A stretch of DNA of 8,696 bases from Muribaculaceae bacterium (GTDB taxonomy: Bacteria; Bacteroidota; Bacteroidia; Bacteroidales; Muribaculaceae): assembly GCA_029059965.1 (NCBI GenBank), contig JAIDUY010000104.1:1-8696 (forward strand). The letters run 5' to 3'. Below, in pieces: positions 1 to 6,586 of the stretch (its first letter is position 1; each line of letters starts with the position of its first letter). Both the position numbers and the translations under genes were made by a program. Under the pieces are notes generated by a model, which was not told where the DNA came from, searched no databases, and saw only the letters and a program-made list of their open reading frames with translations.

Positions 1-76
1 GGGTGGCTCGTCCTTTTTTTATAACCCCCCGCCTGGCGCTCCGCTCCTCAGTCCCGGGCGGGCGGGGGCCCCCCCC
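1..76. other. Low-complexity sequence at the window edge, probable contig-end artefact
   Basis: This stretch is made of homopolymer runs: seven T at 14-20, six C at 25-30, five G at 64-68 and nine C at 69-77, with a GGGGGCCCCC palindrome at 64-73. The frame of topB stays open through it from base 2, but the peptide it would encode is Pro/Gly/Ala-rich and lacks the conserved AEKPSVA-type start of type IA topoisomerases. Recognisable TopB sequence begins abruptly at Arg-Asp-Gly-Tyr-Tyr-Glu-Gly (77 onward). Known family members have about 30-35 residues before that point, more than the 25 codons available here. I infer misassembled or poor-quality sequence rather than biology; a real rearrangement joined at about base 77 is the alternative. 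Confidence 0.6.
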
Positions 77-2059
77 CGCGACGGATACTACGAAGGCAAG
101 GACATCTGCGTCACCTGGACATTCGGCCATCTGTGCTCGCTCCTTGAGCCACACGACTATTCTCCGGCATGGAAGCACTGGTGCCTGAGCGCACTGCCCA
201 TGCTGCCTCAGCGTTACGACATCAAGCTTATCGACGACGACGGCATACGCCGTCAGTTCGGCGTCATTAAGACCCTGATAGGGCAGGCCGAGGAAATCAT
301 AAACTGCGGTGACGCCGGCCAGGAGGGCGAGCTCATCCAGCGTTGGGTGATGAAACTCGCCGACACCAAGTGCCCCGTGAGGCGTCTGTGGATATCGTCG
401 CTCACCGACGAAAGCATACGCGACGGCTTCCGCGACCTCAAGCCGCAGGCCGACTTCGACCGCCTGTTCTTCGCAGGCCTGTCGCGCGCCATCGGCGACT
501 GGGTGCTCGGCATGAACGCCACCCGCCTCTATTCGCTCAAGTATTCCACGCCCGGACATGTGCTGTCCATAGGACGTGTGCAGACCCCGACACTGGCGCT
601 GATAGTACGGCGCCAGCGCGAAATCGAGAACTTCGTGCCCCGCGACAGCTGGGAGCTGCACACAATGTACCGCGAAGTCAACTTCACAAGTACAGGCGAC
701 CGCTTCGACACCGAAGAAGCCGGCGAGGCCGTGCGTCGCGAAATCGTACCCGAGACATTCACGGTGACGGGCGTGACCAAGAAAAAAGGACGTGAGGCAC
801 CGCCCCGTCTGTTCGACCTCACCAGCCTTCAGGTGGAGTGCAACAAGAAATTCTCGTGGAGCGCCGACACCACACTGCGCCTGATACAGAGCCTCTACGA
901 GAAGAAACTCACCACATATCCCCGTGTCGACACCACCTATCTGAGCGATGACATCCATCCCAAGATAGCGCCGACGCTGCGGGCGATGACACCTTACGCC
1001 AAGTTCACGGAGTCCATACTCGCCAAGCCAATACCAAAGAGCAAAAAAGTATTCGACAACTCCAAGGTGACCGACCACCACGCCATCATCCCCACCGGCC
1101 AGAACCCGTCGGGTATCGAAGGCGACGAGAAGAAGCTCTACCATCTGATAGCCATGCGCTTCATAGCGGCGTTCTATCCCGACTGCCAGTTCGAGCAGAC
1201 GACGGTGACGGGCAGGGCGGGGAAGTGCGACTTCAAAGCCGGCGGAAAGGTCATCCTCGACCCCGGATGGCGCGTGCTCTATCCCTCGAAAGGCGACAAG
1301 AACGAGGCCGAAGGAGCCGATGACAGCGAGGAAGGCATACTGCCGCCCTTCGTCACCGGCGAAAGCGGCCCCCACAGCCCCTTCCTGTGCAAGAAGACCT
1401 CGCAGCCTCCCAAGTACTACACCGAAGGCACCCTGCTCAGGGCTATGGAAACTGCCGGACGAACCGTCGACGACGAGGAACTCCGCGAGGCCATGAAGGA
1501 CAACGGCATAGGTCGTCCGAGTACTCGCGCCGCCATCATCGAGACCCTGTTCAAGCGCCGCTACATCTACCGCGAGCGCAAGAACATCGTGGCCTCGCAG
1601 GCGGGAATAGACCTCATCGACACCATCAACGAGGAGCTTCTCAAAAGCGCCAAGCTGACGGGACTGTGGGAGAACAAGCTGCGGCGCATAGAGCGCGGCG
1701 ACTACTCCCCGGCGGCTTTCGTGCGCGAAATCAACGAGCTCGTCCGCACTATAGTCACCAACGTGATGAACGACAACGGCAACCGCCGCATAGTCACCGC
1801 CGAGCCCGTAGCCTCGAAACCAGCCAAGGGCGCAAAAGGCGAGAAGAGTCCGGCAGCGGCCAAACCCCGTGCCCCCAGAATCACCAAACTCGAGCAGGTG
1901 AAGTGTCCGCAGTGCGGTACCGGACATATCGTCCGCGGGCGTACTGCTTTCGGATGCAGCAACTATGCCTCGGGTTGCCGCTTCCTGCTGCCTTTCAGCG
2001 AGTGTCCCGCCGACACAAAACCCGGAGCTCTCAACCGCAAGATTAATTCATCCAAATGA
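77..2059 (+). CDS. topB: DNA topoisomerase III (type IA), 5' end missing
   Basis: Type IA topoisomerase that cuts one DNA strand through a 5'-phosphotyrosine, passes a strand and reseals. TopB typically decatenates replication intermediates. The true N terminus, including the first Toprim Glu (AEKPSVA motif), is not present. TopB homology starts at RDGYYEGKD and VTWTFGHLCS, well upstream of the ATG at 200, which is therefore internal. The Toprim acidic motif reads GDAGQEGELI, with Asp at 311-313 and Glu at 323-325 and 329-331. SIGRVQTPTLALI follows. The active-site Tyr is in KKLTTYPRVDTTYL (codon 917-919). TDHHAIIPT and GIGRPSTRAAIIETL are also present. After a Lys/Ala/Pro-rich linker (about 1796-1890) comes a C-terminal zinc finger, C-x2-C-x13-C-x6-C (Cys codons 1904, 1913, 1955, 1976). 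The stop overlaps the next start (ATGA). topB genes are also common on Bacteroidales conjugative elements, but the core parAB neighbours and similar base composition argue for a chromosomal copy. Confidence 0.95.
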   Translation, partial: RDGYYEGKDICVTWTFGHLCSLLEPHDYSPAWKHWCLSALPMLPQRYDIKLIDDDGIRRQFGVIKTLIGQAEEIINCGDAGQEGELIQRWVMKLADTKCPVRRLWISSLTDESIRDGFRDLKPQADFDRLFFAGLSRAIGDWVLGMNATRLYSLKYSTPGHVLSIGRVQTPTLALIVRRQREIENFVPRDSWELHTMYREVNFTSTGDRFDTEEAGEAVRREIVPETFTVTGVTKKKGREAPPRLFDLTSLQVECNKKFSWSADTTLRLIQSLYEKKLTTYPRVDTTYLSDDIHPKIAPTLRAMTPYAKFTESILAKPIPKSKKVFDNSKVTDHHAIIPTGQNPSGIEGDEKKLYHLIAMRFIAAFYPDCQFEQTTVTGRAGKCDFKAGGKVILDPGWRVLYPSKGDKNEAEGADDSEEGILPPFVTGESGPHSPFLCKKTSQPPKYYTEGTLLRAMETAGRTVDDEELREAMKDNGIGRPSTRAAIIETLFKRRYIYRERKNIVASQAGIDLIDTINEELLKSAKLTGLWENKLRRIERGDYSPAAFVREINELVRTIVTNVMNDNGNRRIVTAEPVASKPAKGAKGEKSPAAAKPRAPRITKLEQVKCPQCGTGHIVRGRTAFGCSNYASGCRFLLPFSECPADTKPGALNRKINSSK

Positions 2060-2244
2060 AAGGCATTGACTGGCAGTGGATTGTTGTTGCCATGGCGGTA
2101 CTTGTCGCCGCTGTCGGACTGTGGCGGATGCTCCGCAAGGACCCATGCTCGGGATGCAGCCTCGCCGACGCCTGCGAAAAGAAAAAGAGACACCGCCTCC
2201 ATAAGGCCCGTGTCAAAGACTGCCGTACAGACTCAAAGAGCTGA
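2056..2244 (+). CDS. Small Cys-rich single-span membrane protein, FeoB-associated-like
   Basis: A 62-residue protein whose ATG overlaps the topB stop (ATGA), which suggests translational coupling. It has one hydrophobic segment, residues 7-25 (Trp-Ile-Val-Val to Leu-Trp-Arg). A cluster follows at once: DPCSGCSLADAC, that is C-x2-C-x5-C (Cys31, Cys34, Cys40). The tail is strongly basic (EKKKRHRLHKARVK) with a fourth Cys at 56. This layout, a short N-terminal helix plus a juxtamembrane Cys cluster, matches the FeoB-associated Cys-rich membrane protein family, which is usually found beside ferrous iron transporter genes. No feoA or feoB is visible here, so the name rests on sequence pattern only and metal binding is an inference. 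The tail is predicted to be cytoplasmic by the positive-inside rule. The tight coupling and intact frame make it a likely real gene rather than a chance ORF. Confidence 0.7.
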   Translation: MKGIDWQWIVVAMAVLVAAVGLWRMLRKDPCSGCSLADACEKKKRHRLHKARVKDCRTDSKS

Positions 2245-2284
2245 CCGATAGGGAAAAAGTACGTTTTATCGACATTCGCGGCTG

Positions 2285-2319
2285 TTTTCGTGGAACATTA
2301 TTTGATGGTTTCACGAATA
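2285..2319. repeat. 12-bp imperfect inverted repeat with parS-like half-sites, upstream of parA
   Basis: The left arm TTTTCGTGGAAC (2285-2296) pairs with the right arm GTTTCACGAATA (2308-2319) at 10 of 12 positions, with an 11-base spacer. The cores CGTGGAAC and GTTTCACG match halves of the known ParB site (TGTTTCACGTGAAACA and its CC/GG variant), but here they face each other across a spacer instead of abutting. The spacer holds the TTTG at -33 of the parA promoter. This is the arrangement expected of an operator, and ParB or ParA autoregulation is a plausible guess. As RNA the same bases would form a hairpin of ten contiguous pairs, one of them G-U, so a structure at the end of the upstream transcript is an alternative; no T-run follows it. 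Confidence 0.5.
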
Positions 2320-2332
2320 ATTAGTTACTTTG
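2301..2332 (+). promoter_or_regulatory. Bacteroides-type sigma-ABfr promoter for the parA operon
   Basis: TTTG at 2301-2304 and TTACTTTG at 2325-2332 are separated by 20 bases. This agrees with the Bacteroidota housekeeping promoter (TTTG at -33, TAnnTTTG at -7), with one mismatch in the -7 box. Transcription would begin a few bases downstream, at about 2338-2340, leaving a leader of some 20 bases before the parA ATG at 2361. The leader has no Shine-Dalgarno match, which is usual in this phylum. It lies in the only intergenic gap of more than 26 bases in the window, so it probably serves the whole run of genes from parA onward. Confidence 0.75.
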
Positions 2333-2360
2333 CACTATCATCTCTATCTCAGTTCTATTT

Positions 2361-3140
2361 ATGGGAAAAATCATCGCAATCGCAAACCAGAAAGGGGGAG
2401 TCGGCAAAACCACTACCACCATCAATCTGGCGGCATCGCTGGCCGCCGAGGGAAAGCGGGTGCTGATTATCGACGCCGACCCGCAGGCCAACGCGACCTC
2501 GGGCTACGGCATAGACCCCCGCTCGATGTCCTCCTCCATATACGAGTGTCTTGTCGACGATTATCCGGTCGATGGCTCCGAAGTGCCCACATGCATGGAT
2601 AATCTCTTCCTTGTCGGCTCGCGTATAGACCTTGCCGGCGCTGAAATCGAGCTGATAAACAAACCTCAGCGCGAGCGCGTGCTCGGCCGCCTTCTCGAGC
2701 CGGTGCGCGACAAGTACGACTACGTCATCATCGACTGCTCGCCCTCGCTCGGCCTCATAACCGTCAACGCCCTCACGGCCGCCGATTCGGTCATCATCCC
2801 CGTGCAGGCCGAATACTTTGCTCTCGAGGGAATCAGCAAGCTGCTCAATACCATACGAATCATCAAGAGCCGCCTGAACCCCTCGCTCGAAATCGAAGGC
2901 TTCCTGCTCACAATGTACGACGCGCGCCTGCGTCTGGCCAACCAGATATACGAGGAACTCAAAGGCCACTTCGGCGACATGGTGTTCAACACGGTCATTC
3001 CGCGCAACATACGCCTGAGCGAGGCTCCGAGCCACGGCATCCCCGCCTTGCTCTACGACGCCGAGAGCCGCGGCGCCACAAGCCACATATTGCTGGCCAA
3101 GGAACTCATCGGCAAGCATTCAAGACGCAAACGCAAATAA
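2361..3140 (+). CDS. parA: ParA/Soj-type chromosome partitioning ATPase
   Basis: Cytoplasmic Walker-type ATPase that binds DNA nonspecifically when ATP-bound and is stimulated by ParB to separate replicated origins. The 259-residue length is normal for chromosomal ParA/Soj without an N-terminal HTH. The deviant Walker A motif is [12 protein letters not shown], with signature Lys11 and P-loop Lys16. The next motif, [13 protein letters not shown], has Asp38 and Asp40. [14 protein letters not shown] (residues 119-132) is the Walker A'/B region. [12 protein letters not shown] (147-158) is also typical. The C terminus is very basic (KHSRRKRK) and may contribute to DNA binding. The start is fixed by the [13 protein letters not shown] opening and lies about 20 bases after the predicted transcription start. 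parB follows after 12 bases. The adjacent parB and later envelope genes favour a chromosomal Soj over a plasmid ParA or MinD. Confidence 0.96.
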   Translation: MGKIIAIANQKGGVGKTTTTINLAASLAAEGKRVLIIDADPQANATSGYGIDPRSMSSSIYECLVDDYPVDGSEVPTCMDNLFLVGSRIDLAGAEIELINKPQRERVLGRLLEPVRDKYDYVIIDCSPSLGLITVNALTAADSVIIPVQAEYFALEGISKLLNTIRIIKSRLNPSLEIEGFLLTMYDARLRLANQIYEELKGHFGDMVFNTVIPRNIRLSEAPSHGIPALLYDAESRGATSHILLAKELIGKHSRRKRK

Positions 3141-3152
3141 CACAGCAACGCA

Positions 3153-4037
3153 ATGGCCATCAAACGCAACGCACTCGGCAGAGGCCTGGACTCGCTCATC
3201 TCCATGGACGAGACCGAGCCCTCGGGCTCCACTGCCATCAACGAGATACCGCTGTCCAGCATATCGCCCAACCCCGAACAGCCCCGTACCGATTTCGACG
3301 ACGAGGCGCTCGCAGAACTTGCCGCGTCGATACGCCAGCTGGGCATCATCCAGCCGCTGTCGCTCCGCAAGACCGGTCCCGACAGCTATCAGATCATAGC
3401 GGGCGAACGACGTTTCAGAGCCGCCGGAATGGCCGGACTCAAGAGCGTGCCCGCCTATATCCGCACGGCCAACGAGACGGAGCTCACCGAGATGGCCCTC
3501 ATCGAGAATATACAGCGCGAGGACCTCAATGCCATCGAAATAGCCCTGACATTCCGCAAACTCATCGACCGCTATAACCTCACCCAGGAACGACTCAGCG
3601 ACAGAATCGGCAAGAAGCGCGCCACTGTGGCCAACTTCCTGCGCCTGCTGCGTCTTCCCGCCGAGGTACAACTCGGTCTGCGAGACCGTCGCGTCGACAT
3701 GGGTCATGCCCGCGCGCTCCTCAGCATATCCGACCCGGCACTGCAACTCAAGCTCTACAAGCGCATCATCAAGGAAGACCTTTCGGTGCGTCGCGTGGAG
3801 GAACTTGCCAAGGAGCTCGCCGGTCAGACAGAGGCTCCCGCAACCAAGCGCCCCGAACGCTCGTCGGACGATTACGACGTGCTGAAGCGCCATCTCTCGA
3901 ACGTGTTCCGCGCACCTGTCCGCCTGGAAGTCAACAAGCAGGGACGGGGCAAAATCACATTCTCGTTCAAGGACGAGGAAGAGATGGCACGTCTCATATC
4001 AATCTTCGATTCACTCAAGGAACATGAGGGCGAGTAG
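3153..4037 (+). CDS. parB: ParB/Spo0J chromosome partitioning protein, CTP-dependent DNA clamp
   Basis: ParB loads at parS sites near the origin, closes into a sliding clamp upon binding CTP, stimulates ParA and helps recruit SMC. The 294-residue protein shows the full domain order. An N-terminal ALGRGLDSLI segment (residues 7-16) is the type that activates ParA. The ParB/Srx-like CTP-binding domain runs about 33-125, with NPEQPR, the GERR motif (AGERRFRAA, Gly84-Arg87) and ENIQRE (118-123). The helix-turn-helix that reads parS spans about 142-168 (LTQERLSDRIGKKRATVANF). A variable linker (about 222-240) precedes the C-terminal dimerisation domain (about 241-292). Its last 14 bases overlap the next gene in another frame. 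No complete 16-bp parS was seen in the window by eye; only half-site-like arms occur upstream of parA. Confidence 0.96.
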   Translation: MAIKRNALGRGLDSLISMDETEPSGSTAINEIPLSSISPNPEQPRTDFDDEALAELAASIRQLGIIQPLSLRKTGPDSYQIIAGERRFRAAGMAGLKSVPAYIRTANETELTEMALIENIQREDLNAIEIALTFRKLIDRYNLTQERLSDRIGKKRATVANFLRLLRLPAEVQLGLRDRRVDMGHARALLSISDPALQLKLYKRIIKEDLSVRRVEELAKELAGQTEAPATKRPERSSDDYDVLKRHLSNVFRAPVRLEVNKQGRGKITFSFKDEEEMARLISIFDSLKEHEGE

Positions 4038-4803
4038 GGTGGTGCGGATTCCGGTTCTGCTGATTGTGGCTGTGGCGGCGTCGATACTGTCGCCGCAGAA
4101 TGCCCGTGCCGACAATCTGCCGGTCAAGAGGGTGCACAGCATCACCGACAGCATCGCCGGCGCTCCCGACAGTGTGACCGTCATCCTCGGAAGCAGCGGA
4201 CTGGCAATGGAGGAGGCTCCCGACTTCACCCAGCCCATACTCCCCGCCGACAGTGTGGCCGCGACCGGAGCCTTCGACGGCTACGAGGTGTGGCAGCCCC
4301 GCGACGTAGAGTTCAATCCCGACCCCAACCGCGCCGTGTGGATGAGCGCGCTTTTCCCCGGACTCGGACAGGTCTACAACCGCCGATACTGGAAGATTCC
4401 AATCGTCATCGGAGCCTATATGGGACTCGGCTACGCGACCTCATGGAACAACGGCATGCTGTCCGACTACACCCGCGCCTATCGCGACCTGATGGACAAC
4501 GACCCGAACACCAACAGCTACATGAACTTCTTTCCTCCGACGACTCAGGAGAGCGACATCGACAAGACATGGCTCACCAACGTCATGCAGAGCCGAAAGA
4601 ATTTCTACCGCCGCAACCGCGACCTCTGCATCATAGCGATGGTCGGGGTCTATCTCGTGGCTATGGTCGACGCCTATGTCGACGCCTCCCTCTCGCATTT
4701 CGACATCACCCCTGACCTGTCGCTCGATATGTCGCCGGTACTCATCAAGGACACACGCGACTTCCGGCCGGCTGTGGGGCTTGCGTGCAACTTCACTTTC
4801 TGA
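4024..4803 (+). CDS. DUF5683 family exported membrane protein
   Basis: A 259-residue protein of unknown function, typical of Bacteroidota. It starts with a signal peptide: basic [10 protein letters not shown], a hydrophobic core at 11-22, and a likely cut after Ala-Arg-Ala29. A Ser/Asp/Ala-rich low-complexity stretch (about 30-90) follows. The conserved DUF5683 core then begins with [18 protein letters not shown] (102-119) and [17 protein letters not shown] second hydrophobic segment spans about 201-217 ([17 protein letters not shown]), and the protein ends in Phe (NFTF), as many exported barrel-like or outer-membrane proteins do. The start overlaps parB by 14 bases, so expression is likely coupled. 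This order, parB - DUF5683 - transglycosylase, is one I recall from other Bacteroidales, which suggests a link to envelope growth or division. Family membership is firm; the role is not known. Confidence 0.88.
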   Translation: MRASRVVRIPVLLIVAVAASILSPQNARADNLPVKRVHSITDSIAGAPDSVTVILGSSGLAMEEAPDFTQPILPADSVAATGAFDGYEVWQPRDVEFNPDPNRAVWMSALFPGLGQVYNRRYWKIPIVIGAYMGLGYATSWNNGMLSDYTRAYRDLMDNDPNTNSYMNFFPPTTQESDIDKTWLTNVMQSRKNFYRRNRDLCIIAMVGVYLVAMVDAYVDASLSHFDITPDLSLDMSPVLIKDTRDFRPAVGLACNFTF

Positions 4804-4829
4804 CTTCTCCCCAACTCCATAAACCGATC

Positions 4830-6566
4830 ATGAACCGTAAATTACTCCGAATAATACTGCCGGCTTTCCTTGTCGCTCCTCTGTGCGGCGTGGCCCAGCA
4901 GAATGTCCGCTCGGTGTCCGACGCGTCGATGACTCCGACGCTCATAATGCCCGAGAGCTTCGAGACGGACACGCGCGCGATGCAGGAAAACTGGTATCTG
5001 AAAAACTATGCCATCATCGACTCCGACGCCGACAGTCGCGCCGGCTCCGACCTGTCGGACGAAATCATCATCGAGCGACTGAGCAAGCTGCCCACCATCA
5101 TCGAGATGCCCTATAACTCGGTAGTGGGTAACAATATACGTTTCTATGCCAACCGCAGGCAGCTGGTCGAGAACATGCTCGGCCTCAGCCTGTACTATAT
5201 GCCCATCTTCGAGGAAGCCCTCGAGCGCCACGGCCTTCCCCGCGAGCTGCGCTACCTCCCTGTCATCGAGAGCGCTCTCGTGCCCACGGCAAAAAGCCGC
5301 GTGGGTGCAGGCGGCCTTTGGCAGTTCATGCCTTCGACAGCCTCCGGTCTCGGCCTTGAGCAGAACAGTCTGGTCGACATGCGCTTCGACCCCTATACAT
5401 CGTCCGAAGCCGCAGCAAAGTATCTCAAGCAGCTCTATCAGACATTCGACGACTGGTCGCTGGCCATTGCAGCCTATAACTGCGGCCCGGGCAATGTCAA
5501 CAAGGCACTGCGCCGCGCAGGCGGCGGCAAGCGCGATTTCTGGGAGATTTATCCCTTCCTTCCCACGGAAACACGCGGATACGTACCCGCATTCATCGCG
5601 GCCAACTATATCATGACCTACCACAAGGAGCACAACATCTCGCCGGCCCTCGCACGCCGTCCGATAGTCGTCGATACGGTTCATGTCAGCCGACGCGTCC
5701 ATTTCGACCAGATTTCCGAGGTGATGGACATCCCCGTGGCCGAGCTGCGCGCACTCAACCCTCAGTACCGACGCGACATCATCCCCGGCGACATCAAGCC
5801 CTATCCTCTGACACTTCCCTCGCTGCAGGCCTACGCATATGTGGCCAACGAGGACTCGATTGTGAACCACAATGCATCGCGCTACGCTCGGCGAGGCGTC
5901 GTCCAGCCGTCGTCGGGTCTAAGCACCGGCAGCGATTCGCGCGGTGAATACGTCGAAGAGGAAATAATACAATGGCACAAGGTGCGCCGAGGCGAGACTC
6001 TGTCGGCCATTGCCAACCGCTACGGCACGACAGTACGCGAGATTCGCCGCCTCAACAACTGCGGAAAGCGTGTGCAGCGTGGCCAGCGTCTTAAAATCAA
6101 GACGGTGGTACGTCGCTACAAGGAAACCGCACCTCAGGAAACTCCGGCATCCGTGGTGGCTACGGAACCCGCAATGACCGATACGCTGACGACCATAGCC
6201 GGAACCGACTCACTCGGAGTGACTCTACCTGCCGACAGCGTCGCTGCGGCCGCTCCCGATTCCGTAACAGCATCCGGCGTAGTGGCGGCAGCATTTGCCG
6301 AAGCTCCCGCTCCCGCGGCGGAGACACCCGCTCCCGCTCCGCGTCAGGAAGCTACGCCGGCGCCGGCACCGCAGCGTCCGAACCGCCCCAGCAACACTCA
6401 GAACACCGAAAGGCGCCGACAGACAGTACGCCATAAGGTACGCCGCGGTGAGAACCTTTCGAAAATCGCGACACGCTACGGCGTGACTGTCGCCGCAATC
6501 AAGCGCGCCAATAACCTGGCTAACGACAATATTCAGGTGGGCCAGCGCCTTGTCATACCTCAGTAA
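4830..6566 (+). CDS. mltD: MltD-like lytic murein transglycosylase with LysM repeats
   Basis: Cleaves the glycan strands of peptidoglycan non-hydrolytically, forming 1,6-anhydroMurNAc ends, in the periplasm. I chose the ATG at 4830 over a GTG at 4785 because it gives a clean signal peptide ([23 protein letters not shown]) and 26 bases of spacing from the upstream stop. The protein has 578 residues. The SLT (GH23) domain spans about residues 128-245; [15 protein letters not shown] carries the catalytic Glu147 (codon 5268-5270), followed by [13 protein letters not shown] and [13 protein letters not shown] divergent LysM-like unit lies at about 285-330 ([13 protein letters not shown] to [11 protein letters not shown]). 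Two clear LysM domains follow, at about 382-424 ([17 protein letters not shown]) and 535-577 ([17 protein letters not shown]), separated by a long Ala/Pro/Thr-rich linker. LysM binds GlcNAc-containing glycan and holds the enzyme on the wall. The Cys near the signal peptide end does not form a good lipobox. Confidence 0.93.
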   Translation: MNRKLLRIILPAFLVAPLCGVAQQNVRSVSDASMTPTLIMPESFETDTRAMQENWYLKNYAIIDSDADSRAGSDLSDEIIIERLSKLPTIIEMPYNSVVGNNIRFYANRRQLVENMLGLSLYYMPIFEEALERHGLPRELRYLPVIESALVPTAKSRVGAGGLWQFMPSTASGLGLEQNSLVDMRFDPYTSSEAAAKYLKQLYQTFDDWSLAIAAYNCGPGNVNKALRRAGGGKRDFWEIYPFLPTETRGYVPAFIAANYIMTYHKEHNISPALARRPIVVDTVHVSRRVHFDQISEVMDIPVAELRALNPQYRRDIIPGDIKPYPLTLPSLQAYAYVANEDSIVNHNASRYARRGVVQPSSGLSTGSDSRGEYVEEEIIQWHKVRRGETLSAIANRYGTTVREIRRLNNCGKRVQRGQRLKIKTVVRRYKETAPQETPASVVATEPAMTDTLTTIAGTDSLGVTLPADSVAAAAPDSVTASGVVAAAFAEAPAPAAETPAPAPRQEATPAPAPQRPNRPSNTQNTERRRQTVRHKVRRGENLSKIATRYGVTVAAIKRANNLANDNIQVGQRLVIPQ

Positions 6567-6586
6567 CCATCTTAAAAGTCTGTCAT

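Noticed and set aside
3..188. A 61-codon open frame at the very start of the window
   Set aside because: It runs through the homopolymer-rich edge and then overlaps real topB coding sequence in another frame; the peptide has no recognisable features.
2246..2271. Possible terminator hairpin after the small Cys-rich gene (CGATA at 2246-2250 pairing with TATCG at 2267-2271, inner A/T pairs)
   Set aside because: The stem is AT-rich and broken by a GGG bulge and mismatches, and no T-run follows it.
2283..2297. A complete parS site at TGTTTTCGTGGAACA
   Set aside because: It is one base short of the 16-bp palindrome and its left half has two mismatches, so only the right half is a good match; I treat it as a half-site.
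2355..3119. 254-codon open frame on the minus strand opposite parA
   Set aside because: A shadow of parA codon bias; no promoter or recognisable motif supports it.
4785..4829. GTG start extending the transglycosylase by 15 codons
   Set aside because: It would overlap the DUF5683 gene and place 15 residues before an otherwise complete signal peptide; the ATG at 4830 is better.
4842..5870. 342-codon open frame on the minus strand inside mltD
   Set aside because: It is antisense to a well-supported gene, and the peptide is rich in His, Val and Gly with no domain pattern, as expected for a mirror frame in GC-rich coding DNA.
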